A stretch of 64,000 nt of DNA, taken from the NCBI GenBank assembly GCA_017562135.1, contig QEYB01000448.1, positions 2,542,001 through 2,606,000 on the forward strand. The letters are read 5' to 3'. This document shows, one piece after another, positions 25,801 to 37,321 of this stretch. Position numbers and translations under genes: made by a program. Within the stretch, counting starts at the first letter, position 1. Each line of letters opens with the position of its first letter. Source of the DNA: Dipylidium caninum. Lineage: Eukaryota; Platyhelminthes; Cestoda; Cyclophyllidea; Dipylidiidae. Below the pieces are notes generated by a model. It searched no databases. It was given only the letters and a program-made list of their open reading frames with translations, and was not told where the DNA came from.

Positions 25801-28490
25801 CGCCTGGAAGGTGCTTGCGATGTCTTTGTCGTTCTTGAGTCGCGCACTCGGCTGACCCGAAATCTTCCAGGCCCTCGGAACAGAGGCGCACTGCCCTCCT
25901 GCTCCCTCCGCCCTGATGGTTCCTCGGTCCACAAGCCGTTTTGGGGCAAGTTGGAGCAGTCCTTGCCACGTTGGGACCGCTCGCCTCGTTTAATTCACTG
26001 CAAGCAGCGCTGGGGCGTTGGCATTGGGGCAAGTGGTGAGAGGCGAGAACCTCACCTTGGGCAATGGGGCACTCGGTCCGTATCGTTCCTGCTCCGCTGC
26101 GACATCGCTTCCTTGCCCGGCATTTCGAGGTAAACGGAAAATTCAAGTATTTGACGCAGGAAACGGCAGGCGCCAGTTCCGTCAATTAACTGCCACGCCA
26201 ACCCGCGCACTCTGACAACAGCGTTTCATTTCCCAGCGTCTGCCGACGGTTACCACGGTGGTTCACCGTCGTCGCTGCGACCTTCCGCACAGACGGCACT
26301 CCTCGGCACCTCGTAGATGTGGGGAACTCGTCGTGTCGCCTTGGCACCGAAACTCGCGGGGCTACTTGGTCGAACTCCTTCCTAGCCAGGAACCGAGCTG
26401 TCTCGACTTCGTCCCGAAAGTTTGGGCGGCAGGGCCGCACCCGATCCTGGCAGGTCGAGGCACAGGGCAACCCGCTGCTGCTGGCACCTCCGTCCCCGAT
26501 GCCATGGGACGGCAGTTTGGACGGGCGGAGTTGAGCAGGCGACTGAGGCGATTTGGTCGACCGCCACGACTTCGACGGTGACAGTCGAATTGGCGGCCGA
26601 CGAACCGCGTTGGCGCCCGCGGAGAGGCCACCTGCCGGTGGGAGGTCGTCATCACCACGCCACGTCTATATGGCCCCGAAGGAAGCCTTTGAGGCGTGGG
26701 CGGATGCTCAGCTCAACCGAGAAGACTGTCTGAGTTACGAACGCGTGTGTGCGTGGAGCGGGCACCCTCGGCAGCGATTCACCAAAGCTGGCAGAAGCAC
26801 CCCGCTTCCCACGGAGCGCGGGCAGCCGTCTCCGGCTTGTCGCGAGCCTTCATGTCCACCGCGGCACAGTCTTCCACGTGAACTTGAGCCAAAATTGAAA
26901 ATTTCGCAACATTTCCGCTTCTCCGGCCACTCGGAAGTCGTGCGTGGCAGGGGCGGCCAGAGGAAGGCGAGCAGCCCACCGGCTCGGGGGGAGGGGAAAC
27001 CGCTGGCCGCGACGTGGCAGCGGCTGCTCGACGAGGCGAGGGAAGAGAAGAGGACCAACCCGCGCCGAGCCCCAACCCTCCGCCGTTGCTGCCTTCGCAA
27101 ACGCGAGTCGACAATTTATTGAGAGTATAGAAGAGGTGGCGTGGAAAAGAGGCTGTCAGACCTTGTCGTCTCAGCGAATGTCTGCAAAAACTCAATTATG
27201 TTTACTAAACAACGTTTGCACGTGCGGATCTGGCCACACTGGCGGTGTCGCGCAACCGAGCCCCGAGGCTCGTCACGGAGCCCTGTCTCGTGATTCCGCG
27301 CCGGGTGGCGCTCGAAGCGCGGGCGCGGTGGTGCCGACGGCGCCCCGATTCTCAAACCTCGTCGCAGCGGCTGCCTACGTGCCTCTTCACGGCGCAACGC
27401 CATGCGGGGCCAACCATTGCTGTGAGCCTCGCCGCGGCCAGCCAGTCTCCCCTCGGACACATTGGAAGCTCCCACTCCATTCAACGACCGCTTCGCGGAT
27501 GAGTGGTTCACTTCCTCCTCGCAAATGACGCTCTTCTACCGATGCGAAAACACAACCGCCTCCTCGAGCAATCAGACTGGCGACGAGGAGGGGGGGAAGG
27601 AAGAGCGCGATGGCGACATCAGACCAGCGAGCACTTGCGTGCAAAGGGTTGTGTGGCCTTGGGGACCGGCGTCTCCGCCAGTCACGATTCCGCACGTGCG
27701 CACAAACTCGTGAAGCGAGTGAGGAGTCTGAGTGGGGGAAGCGCTGCCCTGTGATAGGTCAATTAGAAGGCGCGCACTACGCTCCCACCTGCTCCGCCAA
27801 TGGGAGGGCCAGTCTTTGCGTCCGCTGGCCCGCGAGTGCATTCAGGCCGGACTCGAGGCGGAGGCGAAGACGCCGTCGCGGCCGAGTGGCGCGTGCTCAG
27901 CCCGCCTGCGCGCACAACCGCTGAATTCTGCGTTGGGAGAGGAGCGCTGGGAGGCCGGCCACGCACTTGTCAAACGAGGCGCAACTTCCCCACGGTGGCA
28001 TTGATGCGGTCGCCCAGACCACTGGCGGCTCCACAGGTATTTCGTACTTGTCGTCTAACCCTCGTCACTGGGTGGCGTCCTCAGACAACGCGGCGGGAGG
28101 ACGAGGGGCGGTCGTCCGCTGATACGCCGCCCTCCCAGACGGTGCATCACGGCGCCCAGGGTACTTCGGTAACGCAAGCGGCGCTGGGACAAAAGCACTC
28201 TGCTCTAGCTTGCGCGCCGAGATCGCCGAGGAAAGCGTCAGCAACGCGTGCTTAGAAGCTGATTTCAGCACTTTCGGGTGGAAAGAAAGCCGCGCACAGC
28301 CGGACGTTGGGCCGTCTGCGTCGCGGATTGGCTGGCGCACGCGGACAGACGCGCCAATCAGCCCCGCGGACGGGAGACACGGCAGATGCACATCACCGCC
28401 CCTCAGCAGGCCATTCGCGTGTGCGTTTTCGCCCCTCATCACGCATGTACGACTGACGCGTCTGTGCACACGTTCACGTGACCACTTAGG
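22870..28490. other. Intergenic, GC-rich, no supported gene
   Basis: This lies between the lectin gene stop and the RTK start codon. A frame at about 27440-27570 (reading FNDRFADEWFTSSSQMTLF and RCENTT) has a less biased composition and could be an isolated exon. It has no usable donor and no family match, so it is not called. Open frames at 26.4-27.1 kb are also unsupported. No TATA element or CpG-island boundary could be assigned to the RTK start. Confidence 0.5.
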
Positions 28491-31400
28491 ATGACATTTC
28501 TCTTCCACCCACTCCTCCTCGTCGTTGTCTCTTTTGGCCTCGCCGCCCCCCTGGCCAAGGCCGCCGAGCACCACCTCGCCGCCTCCGCCAACGACACCGA
28601 CGTTGTCGCCGATATGGAGGCCAAATTCATGGATTTATTCTGCCCCTCGAGCCACCCCGTCTGGTTTGTGCCACGCGCTTCTGTCGGCCTCCAGTTGAAT
28701 GCAGACAACCGACTGCGAGTCGGGCTGGAGGAGGCGAGTAGACCCCTTCAAAGAGGTCTCTACACATGCTGCCCGCGAGCACGAGCTCTGCGGCCGCAGG
28801 TGACTCTGCAACACGTCCGAACGCCCGCCTGCTGTCCGTGCTGCTCGTGGCCGGAGGAGGAGTACTGTGCGCCAGATCTGTGGAACACCTCGGCCAGCCT
28901 CGAGGCCCCCTTCTGCATGCAGATTTTCCTCTTCACGGGAGTTGTCCCCTGTCGGGAAGCGAATCTTCCCCTGCCCTGGCGCTCCAGGGTGCTCATCCCC
29001 TGTCCCGCCCCTCTGCCCACCTCGCTCCTGCAAATCTACAGCCAACTGCCGAAAATCAAGCAGTCGCGAAGCCTCTGGTTCGACGCCTTGTCGGCGGGCG
29101 TGGGCGAGTTCGACCCGCGCCACGGCGTGTGCACGACGCAGCAGCGCATCCCCGGCGGACACCGGCAGCTGACCTGCGAGTACCCCACCGCGAGGTGCAC
29201 GGTCAAGCCGACGGCGCCCTCCGCCCCGCCCACCATTCTCCCCAACGTGTCGTGCAGAATCGACCCGATCGGCCAGGAGTTCGCGATGAGCAGACAGACG
29301 GTCCCGGCGCTCAGGGTCCGCGGGCCCCGCAACCTCACACTGGCCTGCACGGCCCTCTACACCAACATATTCGTCGCCATGAGGCCGCCCACACTCTGCT
29401 TCCGTTGGCGCAGCGTCGTGGAGTCCTCCGAACGGTCCGCTTCGATCTGGTCGCGGTATGAGTGCGTCAAGAGCGAGCGGGCCAAAAACTCCGCCACGGT
29501 GAGTTCCACCAGCACCTACGACCTCCGTCTCCCAGCCGGGCAGCCCGCCACGAGGGTGGAGGTGGAGGTGGTGGAGCGCAACCGCGCCACGCTCGCCCAA
29601 GCCTTTTCTCTGCGCATTCGAGTGTCGCCGGCATCGCTGGGGAACCGGATGTTCGTGGAGGTCGTTCGGCCGGCCGAGCCGACAGCGTACAGCCTCTTCT
29701 CCGACGCCTCGACGCGCAACCGGACTCTGGTGCTGCTGAACACCTCGTTGAGTCGTCTGACACTGGGATTTTACGCGCTGGACGAGGTCGCCCCGAACTC
29801 CTGCTCGTCCCCCACCCTCGGGAAGCAGCACTTCGTGCTCAACAGAACCACCGACAAGTGGCTGTGCCACGTCGCCCTGCCGGCGTCCAACTTTGACGTT
29901 CTCCTGCGCCAGGGCGCGCTGGTGACCCGCGTCGCCGTCTACCCCTCGCCCGCGCCTCTTCTGCCCCGTTCCGCCGTGGCCGGCTTGCGCGGCTCCGTCG
30001 ACGTCCACATCAACGTCACGTGCCCCCTGACGAGGAGCGAAACCCCGCCTCTGCTCAACACAACACCGAGGAGCGTCCGCTGGCTGGTCTACCGCGGCGA
30101 CGAGTTGGTGAATGAGACCTACACTAACGCCTCGTGGCTGCTGATCGCGCCCCTCGTCAACTCGACCGCGGTCGCCGTCGAGCCGGTGCTCGAGTGGTCC
30201 TCCCCCACCGCCGCCTCCCTCCTCGACTTCCACTCCAACCTGTCCGCCCTCAGTCTGCCGCCCGTCGTCGCCTTCTCGCGCAGACTCTGCGTCTCCTGCG
30301 AGACCTTCTTCTCCCTCGGCGGCAGCAGCGCGAGCACAAGGCGGTGTGTCACCCTGGAGACGAGGGAGGAGCCGCAGGAGGAGAACCTCTCTGCCGTCGA
30401 GGCTGCCCTGCGTCGCTTCTCGCCTGCTTTCGTTCCCATTCAAGTGTCAAACGTTTCCAACCCGAGTTTTCGTGTCACAACCGCCTTTCCGGCGGGCAAT
30501 TTGCGAATGAACGGGACCACCCCTCGCCTGGACATCTACTCGGGCTCGATTCTCGAGCTGCGCTGTAGCATGGGCCGGACGGGCGGCGCCACCCGGTGGC
30601 CGCTCATCTCCTTCGCCGCCTACGACGGGACGCGGAGTTTCCCGGACGGGACGCTGCAGCTCTACGCGCTCCCCTTCACCCTGGAAAGTCGGCTCCGAGT
30701 AAATTCCTCTGCTGTGAAAACGTCGGAGGTGGGCGCCTACCTCTGCCGCACCGCCGATGCCGACGCGGTCGCCCTGCTGGTGGACATTGTGCCCTCGAGG
30801 GTGCCCGAGGTCGTCGAGCCCAACCAGCCGGTCCGCTATTTCACCTCCAACGAGATCATCCGCCTCACCTGCCGGGCCGTCGGCGGCCCGGGGCCCCTCA
30901 TTCTGTGGCGCCTCGTGAACCGGACGGCGGGCCCCGAGGCGGCCGTCCTGAAGCGGTGCAACGAGTCCCACCTGCGGGAGGAGAGCAGCTGCAGTCTGGT
31001 GTACGTGCCTCCGCCGCTCGCCGAGAACGTCACAATCGAGTGCGAGGCGATGAACTACCTCGGCAACGCGGTCGCCACGCTCAGCATGATCCGCGTGAGC
31101 ACCAACAACGAGCTGGCCGGCAGCGTGCTCTTCAGCCGGTTATGGAAGAACTACGTCTTCTGGATCATCGTCCCCCTCGTCGTGATAGTCTGCTTCTTCG
31201 TCTGCCTCGGCATGTGCCTGTGGCGCAAGAGCCGGCAAATGGTGAAGGTGGAGAAGCTGATCAAAATGGACAATTTGATTTACGGGCATCCGCGCAAGGT
31301 GGGAGTCGACGCCATGGGGGTGGAGCCCTTCTGCGAGGAGATGTTTTGCGGCCTCATGCCCACGCAGGAGTTGCGGGAGCGGTGGTGCCTCGACAGGCGC

Positions 31401-32780
31401 AACCTGCGCCCCTTCTCCCAGCCCCTCGGCAACGGCCACTACGGCACCGTGCAGAAGGGCATCTACTACGGGCCGCGCGAGAAGGGCCGCCGGCGCGCGG
31501 ACGCCTTCTTCGTGGCGCTCAAGTCGCCCTCCACCGAGATTGCCAGCCTCTCGTGCTTCCGCAACGAGATCGCCCATCTGATGAGGCTGTCGGAGGGGCC
31601 GAACATAGTCAAGATGATTGGCTGCGCCTTCGGGGAGAAGGGCGATCTGAGGGACACCCTGCTGGTGCTGGAATTCTGTCCCAACACCAGTCTCAGCGAC
31701 TTCATCCGGCGCATGCTCTACCCCCGCGGCTGCTACGACAACCGGCCCGCGTTCGTTCGCAACGCGGAGGGCGAAATCAGCACCGGAAGCACCCAGAACA
31801 GCACCACTCCGCTCCCCTCCAGCGACAGCTCGGCCTCGCAGCTCGCGTGGGAGGCCCACGGCGCGCCCAAGTGGCGAGGCAAGCGGAGACGACGGGGCGC
31901 CGCGGGCCGCCGCAACACGGCCCTCGTGTACCAGCGCCTGACACACAACTCCTCCTCCATCTTCCTCCGGATCGCGACGGGCATCGCCAGGGGCTTGGAG
32001 TTCCTCGCTCAGAACAACGTCATTCACCGCGATTTGGCCACTCGGAACGTCCTCATGGACGCCAAATATGAGCCGAAGATCTGCGACTTCGGGCTCGCGG
32101 TCACAGTCGACTCGCCGCACGTCTGCTCCGACGGCGCGTCCCAACAGCACTCCACGGGCTGCTACCACATACTCACCTTCACCAAACAACTGCCGTTCCG
32201 GATCCTCCCGCCGGAGGCTCTTTCGCGCCAACTCTTCTACCTCTCCTCAGACATTTGGGAGTTCGGCCTCCTCCTCTGGCAGATGTTTTTCTTCGAGACT
32301 CGGAAGCCCTTCGAGAACATTCAGGGCTCGGATGCTCTCCTGCGCCTCCTCTCCGCCGATCGCTGTCCTCCGAACGGCTTCATCGACTACTTCGCTCCCG
32401 AGGCCTCGGACAGCGGTCTTCGAGCCCCGCCGACGATTGACCGGCCCCCGGCGATTCCCGACAGCCTGTGGGCGGTGATTTGCGACTGTCTGCGCTTCCG
32501 GGCGGCGGAGAGGCCCAGCGCGGCCGAGGTGTGTCGACGGCTCGACGACTGCTACGCAGTGTATGAAGAGGTCGGAGAAGGCTCTGTTGCAGCCGAGCAG
32601 ACGGCCAACTACCACGTGGTCTCCCTGAGGGCTCCAAGCCACGAAGACTTCTCTGGCGACTCCCCTTTCGTGCAGGACGTGTTCCACATGGCCAGACCCC
32701 GTCTCGCCACCTACGAGAACATTGAGCAGGCTCGCAACAGCGCCGGCTACCTGGAGAGCTTCCCCTCGTCCTCCGTGTGA
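28491..32780 (+). CDS. PDGFR/VEGFR-type receptor tyrosine kinase, intronless
   Basis: Single-exon 1429-residue receptor tyrosine kinase for an extracellular growth factor. The first ATG is followed by a hydrophobic signal peptide (MTFLFHPLLLVVVSFGLA), which fixes the start. Ectodomain to about residue 880: Cys-rich N-terminus, a segment resembling VEGFR/PDGFR domain 2 (VLIPCPAP ... FDPRHGVC ... LTCEY), degenerate Ig-like repeats and a clearer membrane-proximal Ig (LTCRAVGG ... VTIECEAMNYLGNA), with many N-x-S/T sites. Membrane helix about 889-911. Kinase: G980-x-G982-x-x-G985 loop, VALK Lys1011, αC Glu1026, a long insert (about 1075-1140, with a KRRRRG cluster), HRDLATRN with Asp1181, DFG Asp1199, PPE in place of APE (Glu1242), and Asp1254 (SSDIW). 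The split kinase plus Ig ectodomain places it in RTK class III/V. FGFR is less likely given the large insert and the domain-2 match. All catalytic residues are present. Tail tyrosines include YENI, a Grb2-type SH2 site. Confidence 0.88.
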   Translation: MTFLFHPLLLVVVSFGLAAPLAKAAEHHLAASANDTDVVADMEAKFMDLFCPSSHPVWFVPRASVGLQLNADNRLRVGLEEASRPLQRGLYTCCPRARALRPQVTLQHVRTPACCPCCSWPEEEYCAPDLWNTSASLEAPFCMQIFLFTGVVPCREANLPLPWRSRVLIPCPAPLPTSLLQIYSQLPKIKQSRSLWFDALSAGVGEFDPRHGVCTTQQRIPGGHRQLTCEYPTARCTVKPTAPSAPPTILPNVSCRIDPIGQEFAMSRQTVPALRVRGPRNLTLACTALYTNIFVAMRPPTLCFRWRSVVESSERSASIWSRYECVKSERAKNSATVSSTSTYDLRLPAGQPATRVEVEVVERNRATLAQAFSLRIRVSPASLGNRMFVEVVRPAEPTAYSLFSDASTRNRTLVLLNTSLSRLTLGFYALDEVAPNSCSSPTLGKQHFVLNRTTDKWLCHVALPASNFDVLLRQGALVTRVAVYPSPAPLLPRSAVAGLRGSVDVHINVTCPLTRSETPPLLNTTPRSVRWLVYRGDELVNETYTNASWLLIAPLVNSTAVAVEPVLEWSSPTAASLLDFHSNLSALSLPPVVAFSRRLCVSCETFFSLGGSSASTRRCVTLETREEPQEENLSAVEAALRRFSPAFVPIQVSNVSNPSFRVTTAFPAGNLRMNGTTPRLDIYSGSILELRCSMGRTGGATRWPLISFAAYDGTRSFPDGTLQLYALPFTLESRLRVNSSAVKTSEVGAYLCRTADADAVALLVDIVPSRVPEVVEPNQPVRYFTSNEIIRLTCRAVGGPGPLILWRLVNRTAGPEAAVLKRCNESHLREESSCSLVYVPPPLAENVTIECEAMNYLGNAVATLSMIRVSTNNELAGSVLFSRLWKNYVFWIIVPLVVIVCFFVCLGMCLWRKSRQMVKVEKLIKMDNLIYGHPRKVGVDAMGVEPFCEEMFCGLMPTQELRERWCLDRRNLRPFSQPLGNGHYGTVQKGIYYGPREKGRRRADAFFVALKSPSTEIASLSCFRNEIAHLMRLSEGPNIVKMIGCAFGEKGDLRDTLLVLEFCPNTSLSDFIRRMLYPRGCYDNRPAFVRNAEGEISTGSTQNSTTPLPSSDSSASQLAWEAHGAPKWRGKRRRRGAAGRRNTALVYQRLTHNSSSIFLRIATGIARGLEFLAQNNVIHRDLATRNVLMDAKYEPKICDFGLAVTVDSPHVCSDGASQQHSTGCYHILTFTKQLPFRILPPEALSRQLFYLSSDIWEFGLLLWQMFFFETRKPFENIQGSDALLRLLSADRCPPNGFIDYFAPEASDSGLRAPPTIDRPPAIPDSLWAVICDCLRFRAAERPSAAEVCRRLDDCYAVYEEVGEGSVAAEQTANYHVVSLRAPSHEDFSGDSPFVQDVFHMARPRLATYENIEQARNSAGYLESFPSSSV

Positions 32781-35130
32781 CCGAACGCACGCCAAAGCGC
32801 CCGTCCCCGGAGCAGCCGCCGGACAGCGCCTCCGCCCCTCCGTCTCCTTGTACATAAATGACCTTACTCTTTATTTTTTATCAGTCACGCAGATTCCCAC
32901 GTGTACACACTGGCGGCCAGCTGCCCCACATGAAAACGTTAGTAAAGCGTCGGAGCACCAACGAGCTTCCACGCCCTCTTCCCGCTTTCCAGCCGGGGCA
33001 CTTTGGCGTCCGCCGCCGGGGCCGCAGGGCGGGCACTTCCGTCGGACGCTCGTCGGCATGGCTCGACACGCGTCGGCGGTGCACCATCGGGGCCACGTCT
33101 TCCCACGAGGTGGGCTGCGCCCCGCGGCGGTGCGCGTGGAGGTTCACTGGCCTGAGTTTACTTTGAAGGGTGCGTGGAGCGGTGGGCGCCTTTGTTTACT
33201 TAGCTCCAGCGACCGTTGGCATTCAGGTCTCGGAGCAATCCAGGCGTTTTCAGCCTGCCGCTCGCGCCCGATGAGGGGCCTAATTCGCTCTCTCTCTTCC
33301 TCTCTCTCTCTCAGGTGGACCGGCGGCCCCGCTTTCGCACGCGGTGGCAAGTTGGCAGGGCTTCGTCTGCGGACGTGAACTGGCTTATGGAAACCCGCCT
33401 GATCGATGGGGTCTGGCGGAGAGGAGAAGCGGTCATCGGCGCCTCGGCGTCCGGCTCGCCGAGGAGGCCGGGCCGCGGGTGCGGACTTGGGCGGGCGAAA
33501 GACCCAGGCCTCGCAGGCCGCAGTGGGGCTGAATGTGAAAGCGCCTCGATATGCGGTGACTCAGGTGTCCCTCCTCCACTACACGCCCCGCCGCCGCCGC
33601 CGGCGCTATGCCTCTCTCTCTTCTCTCTCCCTCTCCCTCAAGGTCCCTCGTGGGGCGTTTGAGTCACACAAACACACAGACACACGCAGCGTGACTCAAC
33701 GGGACGGCAGCTGCCGACGCGGCCTGGGGCAAAATGTGCGCGCCTTTCACTCGTGAGCCCGCGAGGGCGGACGAGGCGGCCGGGGAAGGGACGCAGTTTG
33801 TTGCCCTGTTTGCGCTGCGGGAACGCGGGGCTCGCGACGCGATCCTCCGCCCTCGCTGCTCAACTAACTCGCCAGCTAATGCCGTTCGTCGTCGCTGTGA
33901 TGGGGCTTTGTGTGCGACCTCAGCGGACGACCGCGTCGCGACGGGCGAGGGGGCGCGCGCACGAGACAGCGCAGGACGGCCGAGGTGTCGGGGCTCCGAG
34001 GGAGGCCGGGTGTGAGCGCGAATGGCCTGTCGCCCCAACGCCCCAAGCAAATGGGGAATTAAGCCGCACCCAGTGCGACTGAACCACCCTAAGCGAATGG
34101 AGCTCAGTGGGACGCGACCAATGGCCTCCCAGTCGCAGCAGTAACAGAAGCGGATGCCGAAGGAGGACGAGGAGGCGCGGCCGCGCTCTCCCTCCGCCAA
34201 GTGGCATGCTCTGCCGTGGTCCGGAGGGGTGACTGCACTGAACGGAGTGGTGCCTTGGTCGCCCCAGAGGGAAGTGCCACTGACGCGAACCCGTGATTCT
34301 AGGGAGCGACTTAAAGGCACGGAGGGGGAGCGGGGGGGGGGGGCGCTGCGCCGCGACGACGCCTCGAGTTTAGCAATGGCCAAGCTCGTGAGGTGTCCAT
34401 GCCGTCTCTGCCGACAGACGGGAGACGGGGTGGTTGAGTCAGAGGAAGAGGAGGAGGAGGAAAAGGAGAAGGAGGAGAGGGAGTGGGGAGAGGGGGTGAG
34501 GAGGCGAGGAGACACAACACCCGGGAGCCGCACGGCGAACACCCGTGACGGCGGCCCTGCGCCCGCCGGACGGAGGCAGGCGGAGGGGCGGCGACGGGCG
34601 TGAGATTAATGGTGACCAGGCGCAGGGGCGAGAGTGATGTGGCATGTGATGACCCAGCAGGGCCTTTGTTCGTTTTGTACGCGCGACACCTCGTCGTGAG
34701 ATGCAGGGATTCGTTCAGCGGGCTTGAAAAGGTGGCGAGGTCTGCCTGGGCCGAGCTTCACCACCGCAGCTGAATCGGCCGTCTCACCGTCACGTTTACT
34801 TCCGCAGGCTCTTTCGGCCCCGCGGGTGCCCTCGTAGCTCAACCATCCTCCATCTTAACGTCGCACAGGCAGTCCACATCCCCACAGACAAGCACAATCT
34901 GCGCGCGTACCTTCCACGGCGTGTTTAGGGCCGTCTAAATAGCGAGTGGGGCGCATTGCTGGAGGAGCTGGCTGCGAGACGAGGGCGCGGAACGAATTCC
35001 TTTCACCAAGCTTTGGACAACCTCTCCCTTCGACCCACGCTCTTTCTGTCAGCAGCCTCACCCGCAACCCAGCGACGATTCTCTCAAACCTACGGCAGCT
35101 TTTTAATAGGATGTTAATCTAAACATAGGC

Positions 35131-35186
35131 CTTCTCTCTCTCTCGCTCTCACTCTCTCGCTGAGTTAACGTAAACACATGCATTTG

Positions 35187-35222
<36 letters not shown>

Positions 35223-35234
35223 GAGAGAGAGAGA
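35131..35234. repeat. (CT)n, (CA)15 and (GA)n microsatellite cluster
   Basis: A CT-rich run (35131-35160), a perfect CA dinucleotide run of about 30 bp (35191-35220) and a GA run (35222-35234) lie within about 100 bp. No coding frame is supported. Confidence 0.85.
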
Positions 35235-36155
35235 CAAAGTGATTTTACGGCACAGGCGGTGAAGGTGTGAAGGAAAGACGAGGTTGGCTGGTGCCTCCCA
35301 GAGGCATTGGCTCTGTCGCTGAAGGAGATGAGCGAAATGCGCAGAGCTGCGTGGACCCACAAGCTCCGGGGCCACTCAGCCACCAGTCGAGAGCTCCTGG
35401 GCTCGAATTTTCCGTCGCTGCCTTCAACGCGGCATGGGGCGGTTTGCCAAGGGGTCTGAAGACTCTTCATCCGAAGGTAACAATGCAGCTCTAAAAAGGC
35501 GTTTTTGTGTGGAGGGTGTCACCCACTAAGGTCCACGTGGGGACTCCGCTGTGGATCGCTTTCTCGACCCGCCGACGTTGCACATGACTGGGTCGTTGCC
35601 ATCTCCGCGTGGTCGGTTGGGCAGTTAGTAAAGACAGAGAACAAAAAAGCCCGCCAAACTGGATGTGCCGTCGACCGACGCGGGGTGCAGACGTTCAACC
35701 GGGCTGCGTGACATTGCATGACTGCTGCCCCATCTTCGGCCCTTCGCTGAACGCTATAAACTGACAGAATGAGGCTGGTTATCCCGACTTAGGGCATTGA
35801 GAAGCACCACTTTTGACGCGTACTCACGTCGAACCGGGGCGGCAGCTGCCCTCCGCCGGTCTCATAGCCAATGCGCTATGCTCACTCGTGCCGTCGGGCA
35901 TTCAAAAGGAGGCAGCATGATGATCGTCCCACACGCCAGCATCGCTGACAAGGCCGCGGCCTTTTCAGTTTGGCAAACACTTTCTATTATTTGAAGTGCG
36001 GCCCCTTGACAGCGGTAATGTAAACGCTCGGTGGAATCGACGCGTGAGTGAGGTGGGTATGCTATTCATCCACAAGAAGCAATTTATCACCACTAGTGAA
36101 GAGGGCCACGCCTCATCATGTGTACGGGGGCAGCGACTGTTTATGCCTCCGTTTC

Positions 36156-36179
36156 GGAACAAACAAAATCGTTTGTTCC
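36156..36179. repeat. Perfect 9-bp hairpin
   Basis: GGAACAAAC and GTTTGTTCC are exact inverted copies around the 6-nt loop AAAATC. It sits in gene-free DNA at the transition from GC-rich to AT-richer sequence. No T run follows and no polymerase III or terminator role is evident. Confidence 0.6.
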
Positions 36180-37321
36180 ATGTGTAAAATGTACTCAATC
36201 ATCCCTTCAGATAGTGTCGGCGATAGCGTACATAAAGAGTTAGAGGAATAAAAAGCAGTGCCACTAGGAGGATAATTGTTTAAATAACGTGTAGATTGTT
36301 AGGATTGTAAATGACGTTACCAACTATTGGCAGTAGGTAAGGCTTTTCAGGAATTGCAACGACAATTCAAATCCGCGATTAGGCGTTACATGAAAGGCCC
36401 TCGAAAGGTGGGTATTACGAGCGAGACAAGCCCCGCATAGATTATTCCATGTGCTAAGGTAATAAATATTCGAGGTGACACAATGTTGAGGACTGGAACT
36501 GTAAACTAACAATCAATAGCAGTGAATTACGATCGACAATGAGGCGAACACTGCCAAAAATTGACAAACAATGGTAAAAGCTATTTACTTTCGCCGCTTT
36601 CACAAAGGCTAAGATGATTAAAAGTAATTTCTGTGCTATACTCTCGAAATGCTCCGCAAAATGTATGAACGAGAGAAGTGGCAAGCAGGTAAAATAGGTA
36701 CGGTATCAAAGAAGCTTACTCCATATTGAGCTAGTTGATTGGCGAGGACCTTCTACGACTCGGAAAATCTCAAAAGTCAAAATAATGCCGACGTCGCATG
36801 GTACAATCTCTAGGAAGTGAATCGTTATTAAAGGCGAAAACTTCAACTTCTTTGATATTCTTATGAAATAAAGAATTAAACCCCTTTTCGGGAAAGTGAT
36901 GATTGTTGGTAGTGTGCATTGAAGAATAAGCTAGATTATGCGTGTTATGTTATCATGGGAGTTCTTGTGGGCAAACATTTTTCTAAATCTTTGGACATTA
37001 TAATTTATTAATCACTAGGGCCCACTGATATTCCCCTATATTCGTAGAGGGTTGGATAACGAATAATATAACACCTCGCAGTACTTCAGAGAGCAAAAAA
37101 TTAAAGCATCACTATAAAATGGTTTTCGAGCACATGCACTACGAACATGAATCACTTGCAAAAGGTAAATTAATTAGTGAGATAACCACACTCAGGGTTA
37201 GAGTTGTTATAGACTAAGCTTTGGCCAATAAGAATAGGAGCTGTTAACGCGCAGTTCATGAAAGCTAATAAAGCGTTGGACGTCCTTTATGAGTGTTTAG
37301 GTCTAGTCATAAACACACAAC

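Larger units (their letters stand above)
32781..37321. other. Intergenic between RTK and IntS11
   Basis: No gene supported. The RTK stop is followed by GC-rich DNA with C/T and purine runs (for example a GA-rich tract at about 34440-34510), then microsatellites at about 35.1-35.2 kb. From about 36.2 kb the base composition turns AT-richer and stays so through the IntS11 and Mondo genes. No AATAAA close to the RTK stop was seen; one lies at about 36247, too far to assign. Confidence 0.6.

Noticed and set aside
28635..30443. 602-codon open frame on the minus strand opposite the RTK
   Set aside because: It is antisense to a well-supported kinase receptor. Its Gly/Arg/Glu-rich composition is what GC-biased codons give on the complementary strand, and it has no recognisable domain.
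30596..32071. 491-codon plus-strand frame overlapping the RTK
   Set aside because: It is a frame-shifted reading of the same GC3-rich sequence, Arg/His/Ala/Pro-rich with no domain.
35280..35900. Possible tRNA-derived SINE (box-B-like GGGCTCGAATTTTCC and a minus-strand GGTTCGA)
   Set aside because: The spacing and quality of the A and B boxes are poor, no cloverleaf can be drawn, and no second copy was found in the window.
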